From positions 1 through 64,000 of the forward strand of contig NZ_BOOC01000013.1 of assembly GCF_016863035.1 (NCBI RefSeq): DNA of 64,000 bases, read 5' to 3'. The stretch comes from Microbispora corallina (GTDB lineage Bacteria; Actinomycetota; Actinomycetes; Streptosporangiales; Streptosporangiaceae). Shown in pieces: positions 8,574 to 16,582 of this stretch; within the stretch, counting starts at the first letter, position 1; every line of letters begins with the position of its first letter. The notes below the pieces were generated by a model. It worked only from the letters and a program-made list of their open reading frames with translations, was not told where the DNA came from and did not search any database. The translations under genes were made by a program, and so were the position numbers.

Positions 8574-8747
8574 TCAGGCCTCGTCGCCGGCCGGGTCGAT
8601 GCCGTGCTCGGTCGCGAGTCGTTCCAGGGTGTCCAGGCGGCCCGACACCACCTGCACGTCGTACTCGTCGCCGTTCTCGCGGGCCCGGCGCAGCTCCCGC
8701 CGGGCCTCCCGCAGGCGGGCCCGCAGCTCCGCGGTGAACTCCTCCAC
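8574..8747 (-). CDS. Small charged coiled-coil-like protein
   Basis: 57 aa from a GTG at 8747, which follows AAGGAG. Longer starts exist at ATG 8780 or TTG 8804, but these would place coding sequence inside the AT-rich palindrome that looks like the operator. The protein is almost all charged residues in a heptad-like pattern (LRARLREARRELRRARENG), so a single coiled coil or helical hairpin is likely. It is first in the ArsR-SulP-LanC unit. Function unknown. Confidence 0.6.
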   Translation of the reverse strand: MEEFTAELRARLREARRELRRARENGDEYDVQVVSGRLDTLERLATEHGIDPAGDEA

Positions 8748-8783
8748 CCCGTCCCCTCTCCTTGTCGCCGCCTGCATCATTTC

Positions 8784-8804
8784 TTGAATTGCAAAATTCT
8801 TCAA
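8784..8804 (-). promoter_or_regulatory. AT-rich palindrome, probable ArsR operator
   Basis: TTGAA (8784-8788) and TTCAA (8800-8804) flank a TGCAAAAT core in a region that is otherwise over 70% GC. It lies directly upstream of the first gene of the ArsR operon. ArsR-family repressors commonly bind AT-rich dyads of this size over their own promoter. Confidence 0.55.
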
Positions 8805-8831
8805 ATCGGCAGGACGGCACGAAGGTGGAGG

Positions 8832-9239
8832 TCAGGCGGGCCGCGGGGAGAACGACCGCTGGTCGCGGCGGATCGGGTGGCCCTCGGGGATCTCCACCAG
8901 CACGATGGCCGTGCCCTCGGGGTCCTCGATCCACATCTCCAGCAGCCCCCACGGCTCCATCCGGGGCGGCCGGACCACGGGAACCCCCGCCTCCACCAGC
9001 CTCTCGTGCTCCTGATGGACGTCGCGGACCTGGAGCCAGATCTGCAGGCCCGCCCCGGGCCCGCCGGACGACCGCCCGGAGATCTCCAGGAACCCCTGGC
9101 CGAGGAAGAACACCACCCCCGGGTCCTCCGGCGGCCCGAACTCCCGGTAGACGGCCAGCCCCAGGACGTCGCGGTAGAAGCGGCGGCACGCCGCCCGGTC
9201 CGCGGGGCGCAGGAGTATGCGGCTGCTCAGCACTTCCAT
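8832..9239 (-). CDS. VOC/glyoxalase-fold protein
   Basis: 135 aa with the two beta-alpha-beta-beta-beta halves of the vicinal oxygen chelate fold: RFYRDVLGLAVYREF near residues 20-34 and a second half with VHQEHERLVEAGVPVV near 74-89, ending in WIEDPEGTAIVLVEIP. Such proteins are dioxygenases, glyoxalases or antibiotic-binding resistance proteins; the sequence does not decide which. It starts from ATG 9239 and faces away from the PPOX gene across a 174-bp shared promoter region. Confidence 0.82.
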   Translation of the reverse strand: MEVLSSRILLRPADRAACRRFYRDVLGLAVYREFGPPEDPGVVFFLGQGFLEISGRSSGGPGAGLQIWLQVRDVHQEHERLVEAGVPVVRPPRMEPWGLLEMWIEDPEGTAIVLVEIPEGHPIRRDQRSFSPRPA

Positions 9240-9310
9240 GTGACGTTGGTGCCCACAGGGGGCATGCGGTTAAAGGACCGATTACGGCAAGCGGCGCCCA
9301 AGGGCGGTCA

Positions 9311-9324
9311 GGGCCCTTCGTCCC
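9311..9324 (+). promoter_or_regulatory. DosR-like box and hairpin upstream of the PPOX gene
   Basis: GGGCCCTTCGTCCC matches the core dyad of the DosR/DevR box (GGGAC-TWWA-GTCCC) at 11 of 14 positions and lies about 90 bp before the ATG at 9414. A second inverted repeat, CCGGGCACCG/CGGTGCCCGG, overlaps its end (9323-9353). The matched genes downstream are of types found in DosR regulons, which is why I report a site this degenerate. Confidence 0.4.
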
Positions 9325-9413
9325 GGGCACCGGTGACGGAAGGCGGTGCCCGGCGGCGGGCCACGGGACGGATGCTGGTCCCGCGCGCCCTTGTGTGCCT
9401 CTGGAGGTTTCTC

Positions 9414-9881
9414 ATGACGGAATTCACCAGCCCTCTCAGCGAGCCCGGCGAGCCGCTCCCCGCCGGGATGCCGCGGCTTGAGCGCCTGGACAAGGACGAC
9501 TGCCTGCGGCTCATCTCCCCCGGCGGCGTGGGCCGGGTGGCCTTCAACAACCCCGCCGGGCCGGTGATCCTCCCGGTCAACTACACGATCGAGGACAACG
9601 CCGTCCTGTTCCGCACGGCCCTGGGCGGCCCGATGGACACCGACCTGCGCACCGGCGTGGAGGGCGCGGAGTTCATGGTCGCCTTCGAGGTCGACCACAT
9701 CGACGAGAGCACCCGCGAGGGGTGGAGCGTGCTCGTCCGCGGCGGGGCCCACCACATCACCGACCGGGACCGGGCGGAGGCCGAGGCGTCCGGGGTCGAG
9801 TCGTGGGCGGGCGGCGAACGCGAGCTGTACATCAGGATCGCGCCCGTCGACATCAGCGGCCGCCGGATCCGGCACGCGTAG
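9414..9881 (+). CDS. Pyridoxamine 5'-phosphate oxidase-family (split-barrel flavin) protein
   Basis: 155 aa. The fold signature is a short helix with a [15 protein letters not shown] start, a strand ILPVNYTI, and VLFRTALGG before the cofactor loop; WSVLVRGGA and a Trp near the end (ESWAGGERE) also fit. Members bind FMN, F420 or heme and reduce small molecules. The ATG at 9414 has TGGAGG 7 nt upstream; longer frames upstream are chance. The next gene (alcohol dehydrogenase) starts on the last base of this stop codon, so the two are coupled. Confidence 0.85.
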   Translation: MTEFTSPLSEPGEPLPAGMPRLERLDKDDCLRLISPGGVGRVAFNNPAGPVILPVNYTIEDNAVLFRTALGGPMDTDLRTGVEGAEFMVAFEVDHIDESTREGWSVLVRGGAHHITDRDRAEAEASGVESWAGGERELYIRIAPVDISGRRIRHA

Positions 9882-10882
9882 TGGACGCCTGGGTGGTGGC
9901 CCGTCCCGGGCCCGTCGCCACGCGTCCCCTGGAGCGGACCCGGCTCCCCGACCCGGAGCCGGGCCCCGGCGAGCTGCTCGTCCGCGTGGAGGCGTGCGCG
10001 GTCTGCCGTACGGATCTCCACCTGGCGGAGGGCGACCTGCCGCCGCGACGGCCGCGGACGGTCCCCGGACACGAGGTCGTCGGACGGGTCGAGGCGCTCG
10101 GGCCGGACGCGCAGGGCCCGCCGCCGGGCTCCCGGGTGGGCGTGGCCTGGCTGCGCTCGACCTGCGGGGTATGCCGCTACTGCCTCCGCGGGGCGGAGAA
10201 CCTGTGCCCGATGTCCACGTACACCGGATGGGACGCGGACGGCGGCTACGCCCGCCGCCTCACCGCCCCGGCCGCCTACGTCTACCCCCTGCCCGAGGAC
10301 GAGCCGGCGGAGGAGCTCGCGCCGCTGCTGTGCGCGGGGATCATCGGGTACCGGGCGCTGCTGCGGGCCGACCTGCCCCCGGGCGGCCGGCTCGGGATCT
10401 ACGGCTTCGGGGCGTCGGCCCACCTGACCGCGCAGATCGCGATCGCCGAGGGCGCGACCGTCCACGTCATGACGAGGTCGGCGGCGGCCAGGGAGCTGGC
10501 CCGCCGGCTGGGCGCGGCCTCGGCGGGCGGCAGCGCCGACCCGCCGCCCGAACCCCTGGACGCGGCGATCCTGTTCGCGCCCGTCGGCGATCTCGTGCCG
10601 GTGGCGCTGGAGGCGCTCGACCGGGGCGGGACGCTGGCGGTGGCGGGGATCCACCTCACCGACATACCGGTGCTGAACTACCGGCGCCACCTGTTCCAGG
10701 AGCGGACGCTGCGCAGCGTCACGGCCAACACCCGGGCCGACGGCCGCGAGTTCCTCAGGCTGGCGGCCGAGCACCGGCCCCGGGTGACCACCACGCCCTA
10801 CGCCTTCGAGGAGGCCGACCGGGCGCTGTCCGACCTGGCCGCCGACCGCGTCGAGGGCGCGGCCGTCCTCCTGATGTCCTGA
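9881..10882 (+). CDS. Zinc-dependent alcohol dehydrogenase (MDR family)
   Basis: 333 aa cytosolic NAD(P)-dependent oxidoreductase. Catalytic zinc ligands are the Cys in [10 protein letters not shown] and the GHE motif. The structural zinc site [15 protein letters not shown] is complete. The nucleotide fold follows with [10 protein letters not shown] near residue 170. It begins with GTG at 9881, overlapping the PPOX stop TAG by one base. This type, paired with PPOX and CBS proteins, recurs in actinobacterial hypoxia/dormancy regions. Substrate unknown. Confidence 0.87.
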   Translation: MDAWVVARPGPVATRPLERTRLPDPEPGPGELLVRVEACAVCRTDLHLAEGDLPPRRPRTVPGHEVVGRVEALGPDAQGPPPGSRVGVAWLRSTCGVCRYCLRGAENLCPMSTYTGWDADGGYARRLTAPAAYVYPLPEDEPAEELAPLLCAGIIGYRALLRADLPPGGRLGIYGFGASAHLTAQIAIAEGATVHVMTRSAAARELARRLGAASAGGSADPPPEPLDAAILFAPVGDLVPVALEALDRGGTLAVAGIHLTDIPVLNYRRHLFQERTLRSVTANTRADGREFLRLAAEHRPRVTTTPYAFEEADRALSDLAADRVEGAAVLLMS

Positions 10883-10928
10883 CCGCGTCCGCCGCGTCAC
10901 CGCGACCGCAGCGAACACCCGACCACGT

Positions 10929-10965
10929 CCGCTCGGCCGCCGTCCACGGACGGCCGGCCGAGCGG
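10929..10965. terminator. Bidirectional terminator between alcohol dehydrogenase and CBS genes
   Basis: CCGCTCGGCCG (10929-10939) pairs perfectly with CGGCCGAGCGG (10955-10965). It sits between convergent genes ending at 10882 and 11000. Confidence 0.65.
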
Positions 10966-10999
10966 GAGGGCGCGCCGCCTCCGGGGACCCGGGCGGGTG

Positions 11000-11473
11000 T
11001 CACGAGCCGGGAGGCAGGACCGGCTCCAGCCGGAACAGGCCCCCCTTGACGTCGCCCGCACGCTCGACGCGGACGACCCTCCCGGCGACCGCCCTCAGCA
11101 CGTCGGTGGCGGTCACCAGTCCCTCCAGGACGCCCGAGGGGTCGACCACCGGCACCACGCTCAGGTCCGAGTCGATCATCATCGCGGCGACGTCGCGCAG
11201 CGGCGTCTGCGACCGCGCGTGCCGGCACGGCTGGCCGAGCACCAGCCGCCCAACGCCCGCCTCGGACTGCTCGGCCGGCCCGCCCGACCAGTGGCTGGCC
11301 AGGTCCTCCCGGCACAGCACGCCCAGCACGCGGGAGTCGGGACCGACCACCGGCAGGTGGTGCACCCCGGCCCGGCGCATGAGCTCCCACGCCATCAGCG
11401 GCGACTCGTCCGGCTCGACGGTGACGAGGATCCTGCTCATCACGTCGGCCGCGGTCATGGTCTCCACGTCCAT
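11000..11473 (-). CDS. CBS-domain pair protein (Hrp1-like)
   Basis: 157 aa consisting of two CBS motifs and little else: VMSRILVTV...HHLPVVG...VLGVLCREDL in the first half and AAMMIDSDLSVVPVV...LEGLVTATDVLRAV in the second. Paired CBS modules bind adenine nucleotides. ATG 11473 has GGAAGG upstream and lies inside the 3' end of the preceding CBS-BON gene (19-bp overlap), so the two form an operon. Comparable two-CBS proteins in mycobacteria belong to the hypoxia response. The ligand is not known. Confidence 0.85.
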   Translation of the reverse strand: MDVETMTAADVMSRILVTVEPDESPLMAWELMRRAGVHHLPVVGPDSRVLGVLCREDLASHWSGGPAEQSEAGVGRLVLGQPCRHARSQTPLRDVAAMMIDSDLSVVPVVDPSGVLEGLVTATDVLRAVAGRVVRVERAGDVKGGLFRLEPVLPPGS

Positions 11474-12153
11474 GACGCCCCGCCTTCCTCTCGGCGCCGG
11501 CCCGGCGCCGCCGGCCGCTCGAGATCGTCGATCAGAAACGTGACGTCGCAGGTCACGTCCACCACCCCGTCCACCTTCCCGACCTCCTCCAGCAGGGGGG
11601 CGATGCCGGAGCGGCGGTCCACCGTTCCCGAAAGGACCACCACGCCGTCCTCCACCCGTATGTCGACGTGCACCGCGTGGCGCCGCACCACCGCCTGGAC
11701 GTCGTCGCGGATGTCCTCGGGCGACCGGCAGAACGCCCGGAGCAGGTCGGCCTTGCGCAGCACGCCGATGATCCGGCCGGTGCCGCCGTCGACGACGGGA
11801 AGCTGCTTCACCCTGTTCCTGTGCATGAGGCAGGCGGCCCTTCTGAGGTCGGTGTCCTCCGTGACGGTGATCGGCGGGCTCGTCATGATCTCGCCGGCCG
11901 TCCGCCCGCCGGCCCGGCGGCGCTCGCGGCGGCGCGCCGGTCCCTCGAAGAGCAGGTCGCCGGGGCGTCTGTCGATCTCCCGCAGCAGGAGGTCGTCGTC
12001 GCAGATCATCCCGACCACCCTCCTGTCGGCGTCGACCACCGGGACGGCCTCGACGTGGAACCGGCACATGGCCGTCACCATGTCCGTGAACGACGCGCTC
12101 GTCTCGACCGCCACCACGAACCTGTTCATGACGTCTCTGACGGTCATCGCCAT
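11455..12153 (-). CDS. CBS-pair protein with C-terminal BON domain
   Basis: 232 aa. CBS1 lies at about 4-60 (VRDVMNRFVVAV ... VVDADRRVVGMICDDDL), CBS2 at about 87-145 (IMTSPPITVTEDT ... RIIGVLRKADLL) and a BON domain at about 155-220 (VHVDIRVEDGVVVLSGTV, DVTCDVTFLID). BON modules often bind membranes or phospholipid and are linked to envelope stress. The ATG at 12153 follows GAAGGAGGA; longer frames upstream are not supported. It is the first gene of a two-gene operon with a DosR-like box 74 bp upstream. Confidence 0.87.
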   Translation of the reverse strand: MAMTVRDVMNRFVVAVETSASFTDMVTAMCRFHVEAVPVVDADRRVVGMICDDDLLLREIDRRPGDLLFEGPARRRERRRAGGRTAGEIMTSPPITVTEDTDLRRAACLMHRNRVKQLPVVDGGTGRIIGVLRKADLLRAFCRSPEDIRDDVQAVVRRHAVHVDIRVEDGVVVLSGTVDRRSGIAPLLEEVGKVDGVVDVTCDVTFLIDDLERPAAPGRRREEGGASWTWRP

Positions 12154-12226
12154 GACCCGTCCTCCTTCACCCTCAGCCTTCCGCCGTACGGGTGTGAGCG
12201 GGGAGCGGCGAAGGTCATCCCTTCCC

Positions 12227-12240
12227 GGGACCTTGGACCC
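12227..12240 (-). promoter_or_regulatory. DosR-like box upstream of the CBS operon
   Basis: GGGACCTTGGACCC (GGGTC-CAAG-GTCCC read on the gene's strand) keeps 11 of 14 positions of the DosR/DevR core. It lies 74 bp before the CBS-BON start codon. The same degree of match occurs upstream of the PPOX-ADH pair. Confidence 0.4.
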
Positions 12241-12401
12241 CCGTCCCCGGCGCACGCGGCACCGCCGTCCACGTGCGACTTCATCCACGGTAACCACCCG
12301 CCCGAGGTTCGCCGCGCGCCCGCCCCGTCATGCCGCGCGACCGCCGGCTAACAGACCGCCGCACTGCCGTTTGAGGTGGAAAGACATGCTTTTATGTATT
12401 C

Positions 12402-14060
12402 ATGCCGAATCCCGCGATTCTGACCGTCGACGACGATCCGGCCGTGTCGCGGGCGGTGGCCCGCGACATGAGGCGCCGGTACGGCGACCGCTACCGCATC
12501 GTCCGCGCCGAGTCGGGCCTGGACGCCCTGGACGCCCTGCGCGAGATCAAGCTGCGCGGCGAGCAGGTGGCCGTGCTGCTCGCGGACTACCGGATGCCCC
12601 AGATGAACGGCATCCAGTTCCTCGAGGCGGCGATGGACCTGTTCCCGCTGGCCCGCCGCGTCCTGCTGACCGCGTACGCCGACACCGACGCCGCGATCGA
12701 CGCGATCAACATCGTCGACCTGGACCACTACCTGCTCAAGCCCTGGAACCCGCCGGAGGAGAAGCTCTACCCGGTGGTCGACGCCATGCTGGAGGCGTGG
12801 CTCGCCACCCCCGACGTGGCGATCCCGGAGACCAAGGTCGTCGGGCACCGCTGGTCGGCCCGGTCCTTCGCCGTACGGGACTTCCTGGCCCGCAACCTCG
12901 TGCCCTACCGGTGGCTGCTGGCGGACGAGCCGGAGGGCGGCCGGCTGCTCACCGCGGCCGGGATGGCCGCGACCGACGTCCCGGTGGTGATCACCTCGGA
13001 CGGCAAGGCGCTGGCCCGCCCGTCCGAGACCGACCTCGCCGCGCACGTCGGCCTGAGCACCACCCCGGCGCTGGACTTCTACGACCTGGCCGTGATCGGA
13101 GCGGGCCCGGCCGGGCTCGGCTCGGCCGTGTACGGCGCCTCCGAGGGCCTGAAGACCGTGCTCGTCGAGCAGCGGGCGACCGGCGGGCAGGCCGGGCAGA
13201 GCAGCCGGATCGAGAACTACCTCGGCTTCCCCGACGGCGTCTCGGGGGCCCAGCTCACCGAACGGGCGCGGCGCCAGGCCCTGAAGTTCCAGGCCGAGCT
13301 CCTCACCACCCGCGAGGTCGTGGGCCTGGAGCGGTGCGGGTCGGCCACCATGCTCCGGTTCGGCGACGGCACCACGATCGCGGCCCACACCGTCGTCCTG
13401 GCCACCGGCGTCTCCTACCGGCTGCTGGACGCCCCGGGGCTGGCCGACCTGACCGGGCGGGGCGTGTTCTACGGCTCGGCCTCGACCGAGGCGCCGAACT
13501 GCTCCGGCGAGGAGATCTACATCGTGGGCGGGGCCAACTCCGCCGGGCAGGCCGCCGTCTACTTCTCGCGGTACGCCCACAAGGTGCACATCCTGATCCG
13601 GGGTGACGACCTCGGCCGGTCGATGTCGCAGTACCTGATCGACCAGATCGACGCCATCCCCACCATCGAGGTGCATCCCAACACCCAGGTGATCGAGGGC
13701 GAGGGCGACGACCACCTCGAACGGCTGACGCTGTGCGACCAGAAGTCGGGGCGGACCAGGACGGTCGACACGTCGTGGCTGTTCGTCTTCATCGGCGCCG
13801 AGCCGCGCACCGACTGGCTGGGCGGCGCGGTCGCCCGGGACGCGAACGGCTTCGTGCTGACGGGCCCCGACCTGCTCGCCGAGGGACGCCGCCCGGCCGG
13901 ATGGTCGCTCCCCCGCGACCCCTACCATCTCGAGTCGAGCATGCCGGGCGTCTTCGCCGCCGGCGACGTGCGGGCCGGTTCGGTCAAGCGGGTCGCCTCC
14001 GCCGTCGGCGAGGGCGCGATGGCCGTGTCGCTCGTGCACCGCTACCTGGAGGCCCAATGA
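12402..14060 (+). CDS. Response regulator fused to thioredoxin-reductase-like flavoprotein lacking CxxC
   Basis: 552 aa. Residues 1-125 are a receiver domain: acidic pocket DDD (10-12), phospho-acceptor Asp62 in LADYRMP, Thr90 and Lys113 in LLKPW. Residues about 145-222 look like a thioredoxin/glutaredoxin fold without active Cys. Residues 227-550 are a TrxR-type FAD/NADPH module with VIGAGPAGLG (232-240), IVGGANSAG (374-382) and a C-terminal GVFAAGD. The redox CATC position instead reads GSAS (358-361), so the disulfide chemistry is missing. The start ATG has no clear ribosome site and may be leaderless. The kinase gene overlaps by 4 bp. Likely a phosphorylation-gated flavin enzyme or redox sensor rather than a DNA-binding regulator. 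Confidence 0.88.
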   Translation: MPNPAILTVDDDPAVSRAVARDMRRRYGDRYRIVRAESGLDALDALREIKLRGEQVAVLLADYRMPQMNGIQFLEAAMDLFPLARRVLLTAYADTDAAIDAINIVDLDHYLLKPWNPPEEKLYPVVDAMLEAWLATPDVAIPETKVVGHRWSARSFAVRDFLARNLVPYRWLLADEPEGGRLLTAAGMAATDVPVVITSDGKALARPSETDLAAHVGLSTTPALDFYDLAVIGAGPAGLGSAVYGASEGLKTVLVEQRATGGQAGQSSRIENYLGFPDGVSGAQLTERARRQALKFQAELLTTREVVGLERCGSATMLRFGDGTTIAAHTVVLATGVSYRLLDAPGLADLTGRGVFYGSASTEAPNCSGEEIYIVGGANSAGQAAVYFSRYAHKVHILIRGDDLGRSMSQYLIDQIDAIPTIEVHPNTQVIEGEGDDHLERLTLCDQKSGRTRTVDTSWLFVFIGAEPRTDWLGGAVARDANGFVLTGPDLLAEGRRPAGWSLPRDPYHLESSMPGVFAAGDVRAGSVKRVASAVGEGAMAVSLVHRYLEAQ

Positions 14061-15475
14061 ACGAGCGGCTCACCCCCGACGAGCTGCGCACCCTGTTCCT
14101 CTTCGAGGCCCTCACCGACGACCAGCTCGCCCATCTGGCCGAGGCCGGCCGGGTGGAGCAGCGGCAGGCCGGCACGGCCGTCTACCAGGAGGGCGAGCCC
14201 GCCACCTGCTTCTTCGTGCTGCTCCACGGCACCGTCGCGATGAGCCGCCGCATCCACGGCGACGACGTCGAGGTGAGCCGCACCGAGCAGCGCGGCGTGT
14301 ACGGCGGCGCCACCCAGGCGTACATGGGCGACCGGGCCGACCAGACGTACCTCAACACGCTCAGCGCGATAACCGACGCCGAGTTCTTCGTCCTGCCCGC
14401 CGAGATCATCGGCGACTGCGTCCGCGAGTGGTTCCCGATGGCGATGCACCTGCTGGAGGGGCTGTTCCTCGGCATGCGGGCGCACCAGACGATCATCGGC
14501 GAGCGGGAGCGGCTGCTCGCGCTCGGCTCGCTGTCGGCCGGCCTGACCCACGAGCTGAACAACCCCGCGGCCGCCGCCGTCCGGGCGACCGCGGCGCTGC
14601 GCGGCCGGGTCGCCGGCATGCGCCAGAAGCTCGCGATGATCGCGGACGGCCGGCTGGACGGCCGCCAGCTCCACGACCTGGTCGAACTGCAGGACGAGGC
14701 GGTCAAGCGGGCGGCGTCGGCGCCGGAGCTGTCCCCGCTCGCGGCCTCGGACGCCGAGGACGCCATCGCCGACTGGCTCGACGAGCGCGACATCGTGGGC
14801 GCCTGGGACCTCGCCCCCACGCTCGTGGCCGGCGGCATCGACGCCGAGTGGCTCGACCAGATCTCGGGAGCCGTCGGCGAGGACAACCTCGAGGCGGCCG
14901 TCCGGTGGCTGTGCTACACGATAGACACCGAGCTGCTGATGGGCGAGATCGACGACGCCGTCACCCGCATCTCCGGCCTCGTCGCGGCGGCCAAGCAGTA
15001 CTCCCAGCTCGACCGCGCGCCGTACCAGACCGTCGACGTGCACGACCTCCTCGACGCGACGCTGACCATGCTGCACGCCAAGATGCCCGAGGGCGTGCGC
15101 AAGGTGAAGGAGTACGACCGGTCGCTGCCGCAGATCTCGGCGTACGCGGCGGAGCTGAACCAGGTCTGGACGAACCTCATCGACAACGCCCTGTCCGCGA
15201 TGGGCGGCAGCGGCACGCTGTCCGTACGGACGTTCCGGAAGGACGACCGGATCGTGGTCGAGATCGGCGACACCGGGCCCGGCATCCCGCCGGAGATCCG
15301 CCCGAGGATCTTCGAGCCGTTCTTCACCACCAAGCCGGTCGGCGAGGGCACCGGGCTCGGGCTGGACATCTCCTATCGGATAGTGGTGAACAAGCACCAC
15401 GGCGACATCCGGGTCGAGTCGGAGCCGGGCGACACCCGGTTCCAGGTGTACCTGCCGATCGAGCAGGGAGCCTGA
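14057..15475 (+). CDS. Histidine kinase with N-terminal cyclic-nucleotide-binding-like domain
   Basis: 472 aa, soluble. Residues about 12-140 form a CNB/CRP-like sensory barrel (LFEALTDDQLAHLAEAG ... YQEGEPATCFFVLLHGTV). The H-box LSAGLTHELNNPAAAA places the phospho-acceptor at His165. The ATPase domain has the N-box NQVWTNLIDNA, G1 DTGPGIP, F-box PFFTTK and G2 GTGLGL. It starts at ATG 14057, overlapping the response regulator stop as ATGA, so the pair is translationally coupled and surely cognate. No membrane segment is present. Ligand (cAMP, heme, or none) is unknown. Confidence 0.9.
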   Translation: MNERLTPDELRTLFLFEALTDDQLAHLAEAGRVEQRQAGTAVYQEGEPATCFFVLLHGTVAMSRRIHGDDVEVSRTEQRGVYGGATQAYMGDRADQTYLNTLSAITDAEFFVLPAEIIGDCVREWFPMAMHLLEGLFLGMRAHQTIIGERERLLALGSLSAGLTHELNNPAAAAVRATAALRGRVAGMRQKLAMIADGRLDGRQLHDLVELQDEAVKRAASAPELSPLAASDAEDAIADWLDERDIVGAWDLAPTLVAGGIDAEWLDQISGAVGEDNLEAAVRWLCYTIDTELLMGEIDDAVTRISGLVAAAKQYSQLDRAPYQTVDVHDLLDATLTMLHAKMPEGVRKVKEYDRSLPQISAYAAELNQVWTNLIDNALSAMGGSGTLSVRTFRKDDRIVVEIGDTGPGIPPEIRPRIFEPFFTTKPVGEGTGLGLDISYRIVVNKHHGDIRVESEPGDTRFQVYLPIEQGA

Positions 15476-15511
15476 CCGGCGGACCGGGCGCCCTCCCACC
15501 GGCCGTACAGT

Positions 15512-16381
15512 GTGGGCATGGGCATGGTCAGCACGGTGGGCCTCGTACTGCACCCGCAGCGCGACTCCAAGGAGGCCATCGACACCATCGTCGAGTGGGC
15601 GCGCACGCGCGGCGGCACGGTCCTCGGGCTGCCGGACGAGGTCGGGCGGATCGACTGCAGCGCGGTCGCGGTGGACGCGCAGACGCTGGTGAACAAGGCC
15701 GACCTGCTCGTCAGCCTCGGCGGCGACGGCACCATGCTGCGCACGATGCGGCTGATCACGGGCCGCCCCACGCCCGTCCTCGGGGTGAACCTCGGGCGGC
15801 TCGGCTTCCTCGCGGAGATCGACGTGGAGGACCTGGCGCCCGCGCTGTCGGCCATCGACAACCACGAGTACACGGTCGAGCCCCGCATGGCGGTCCGGGC
15901 CACCGGCAAGGACGGCCAGATGGTGACGGCCTTCAACGACATCGCGCTCGTGCGGATCCCCGGCGACGGGCTGTCCGCCGTCGCCGTCTCCGTGTACGGC
16001 CACCCGTTCGTCCGGTACTCCGCCGACGCCGTGATCGTCGCGACCTCCACCGGGTCGACCGCGTACAGCTTCTCGGCCGGCGGGCCGATCGTCTCCCCCA
16101 CGGTCGAGGGCTTCCTCGTGGTCCCGGCGGCCGCCCACTCGTCGTTCAACCGGGCGCTCGTCATGTCGGCCGACGAGGAGGTCACGCTCGACGTGCTGCC
16201 GAGCAGCGGCCAGCTCGCGCTGGAGGTCGACGGCGCCATCGGCGGCCACCTCGCCCCCGGCGACCGCCTCACCGTCACCGCCCTGCGCGGCGCCGCCCGC
16301 GTGGTCCGGCTCGGCACGACCACCTTCTACGAGCGGGCCCGCCGCAAGCTGCGCGTGAACGGCAGCGCCGAGGTCGACTGA
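15512..16381 (+). CDS. nadK: NAD kinase
   Basis: 289 aa. Phosphorylates NAD to NADP with ATP or polyphosphate in the cytosol. The defining GGDGT motif (SLGGDGTMLR) and NLGRLGFLAEI are present, as is the C-terminal STGSTAYSFSAGGPI substrate loop. Three in-frame starts (ATG 15512, ATG 15518, GTG 15524) are all possible and none has a strong ribosome site. It lies 36 bp after the histidine kinase on the same strand, so co-transcription with the NADPH-type flavoprotein is plausible. In actinobacteria nadK is more often beside recN, so this position suggests a second copy. Confidence 0.93.
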   Translation: MGMGMVSTVGLVLHPQRDSKEAIDTIVEWARTRGGTVLGLPDEVGRIDCSAVAVDAQTLVNKADLLVSLGGDGTMLRTMRLITGRPTPVLGVNLGRLGFLAEIDVEDLAPALSAIDNHEYTVEPRMAVRATGKDGQMVTAFNDIALVRIPGDGLSAVAVSVYGHPFVRYSADAVIVATSTGSTAYSFSAGGPIVSPTVEGFLVVPAAAHSSFNRALVMSADEEVTLDVLPSSGQLALEVDGAIGGHLAPGDRLTVTALRGAARVVRLGTTTFYERARRKLRVNGSAEVD

Positions 16382-16450
16382 CCCCCCCTTCCGCCCGCCC
16401 GGCCGTCCGGGCGTCCGCGCCTGCCGGCACGCCCGGAGGCGTTCCGAGCC

Positions 16451-16479
16451 GTCCGGAACCGTCCCGAACTGTTCCGGAC
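16451..16479 (+). terminator. Inverted repeat after the NAD kinase gene
   Basis: GTCCGGAAC (16451-16459) and GTTCCGGAC (16471-16479) are exact complements with an 11-nt loop. A second dyad, AAAGATC (16484-16490)/GATCTTT (16515-16521), follows and may belong to the haloperoxidase promoter. Confidence 0.5.
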
Positions 16480-16582
16480 GCCCAAAGATCTTGTCCCGCC
16501 CCTCCGGCGCCGTGGATCTTTCGTGGTGCTCCCCTCGACCCAATCGGTGGGTTCGAGCGGTTTCCCACGGAGGTTCCCCTCG

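Noticed and set aside
9240..9300. GGGCAC nine bases before the VOC start as another SigB-like promoter
   Set aside because: The second element is partly right, but no GTT element lies 14-16 bp upstream.
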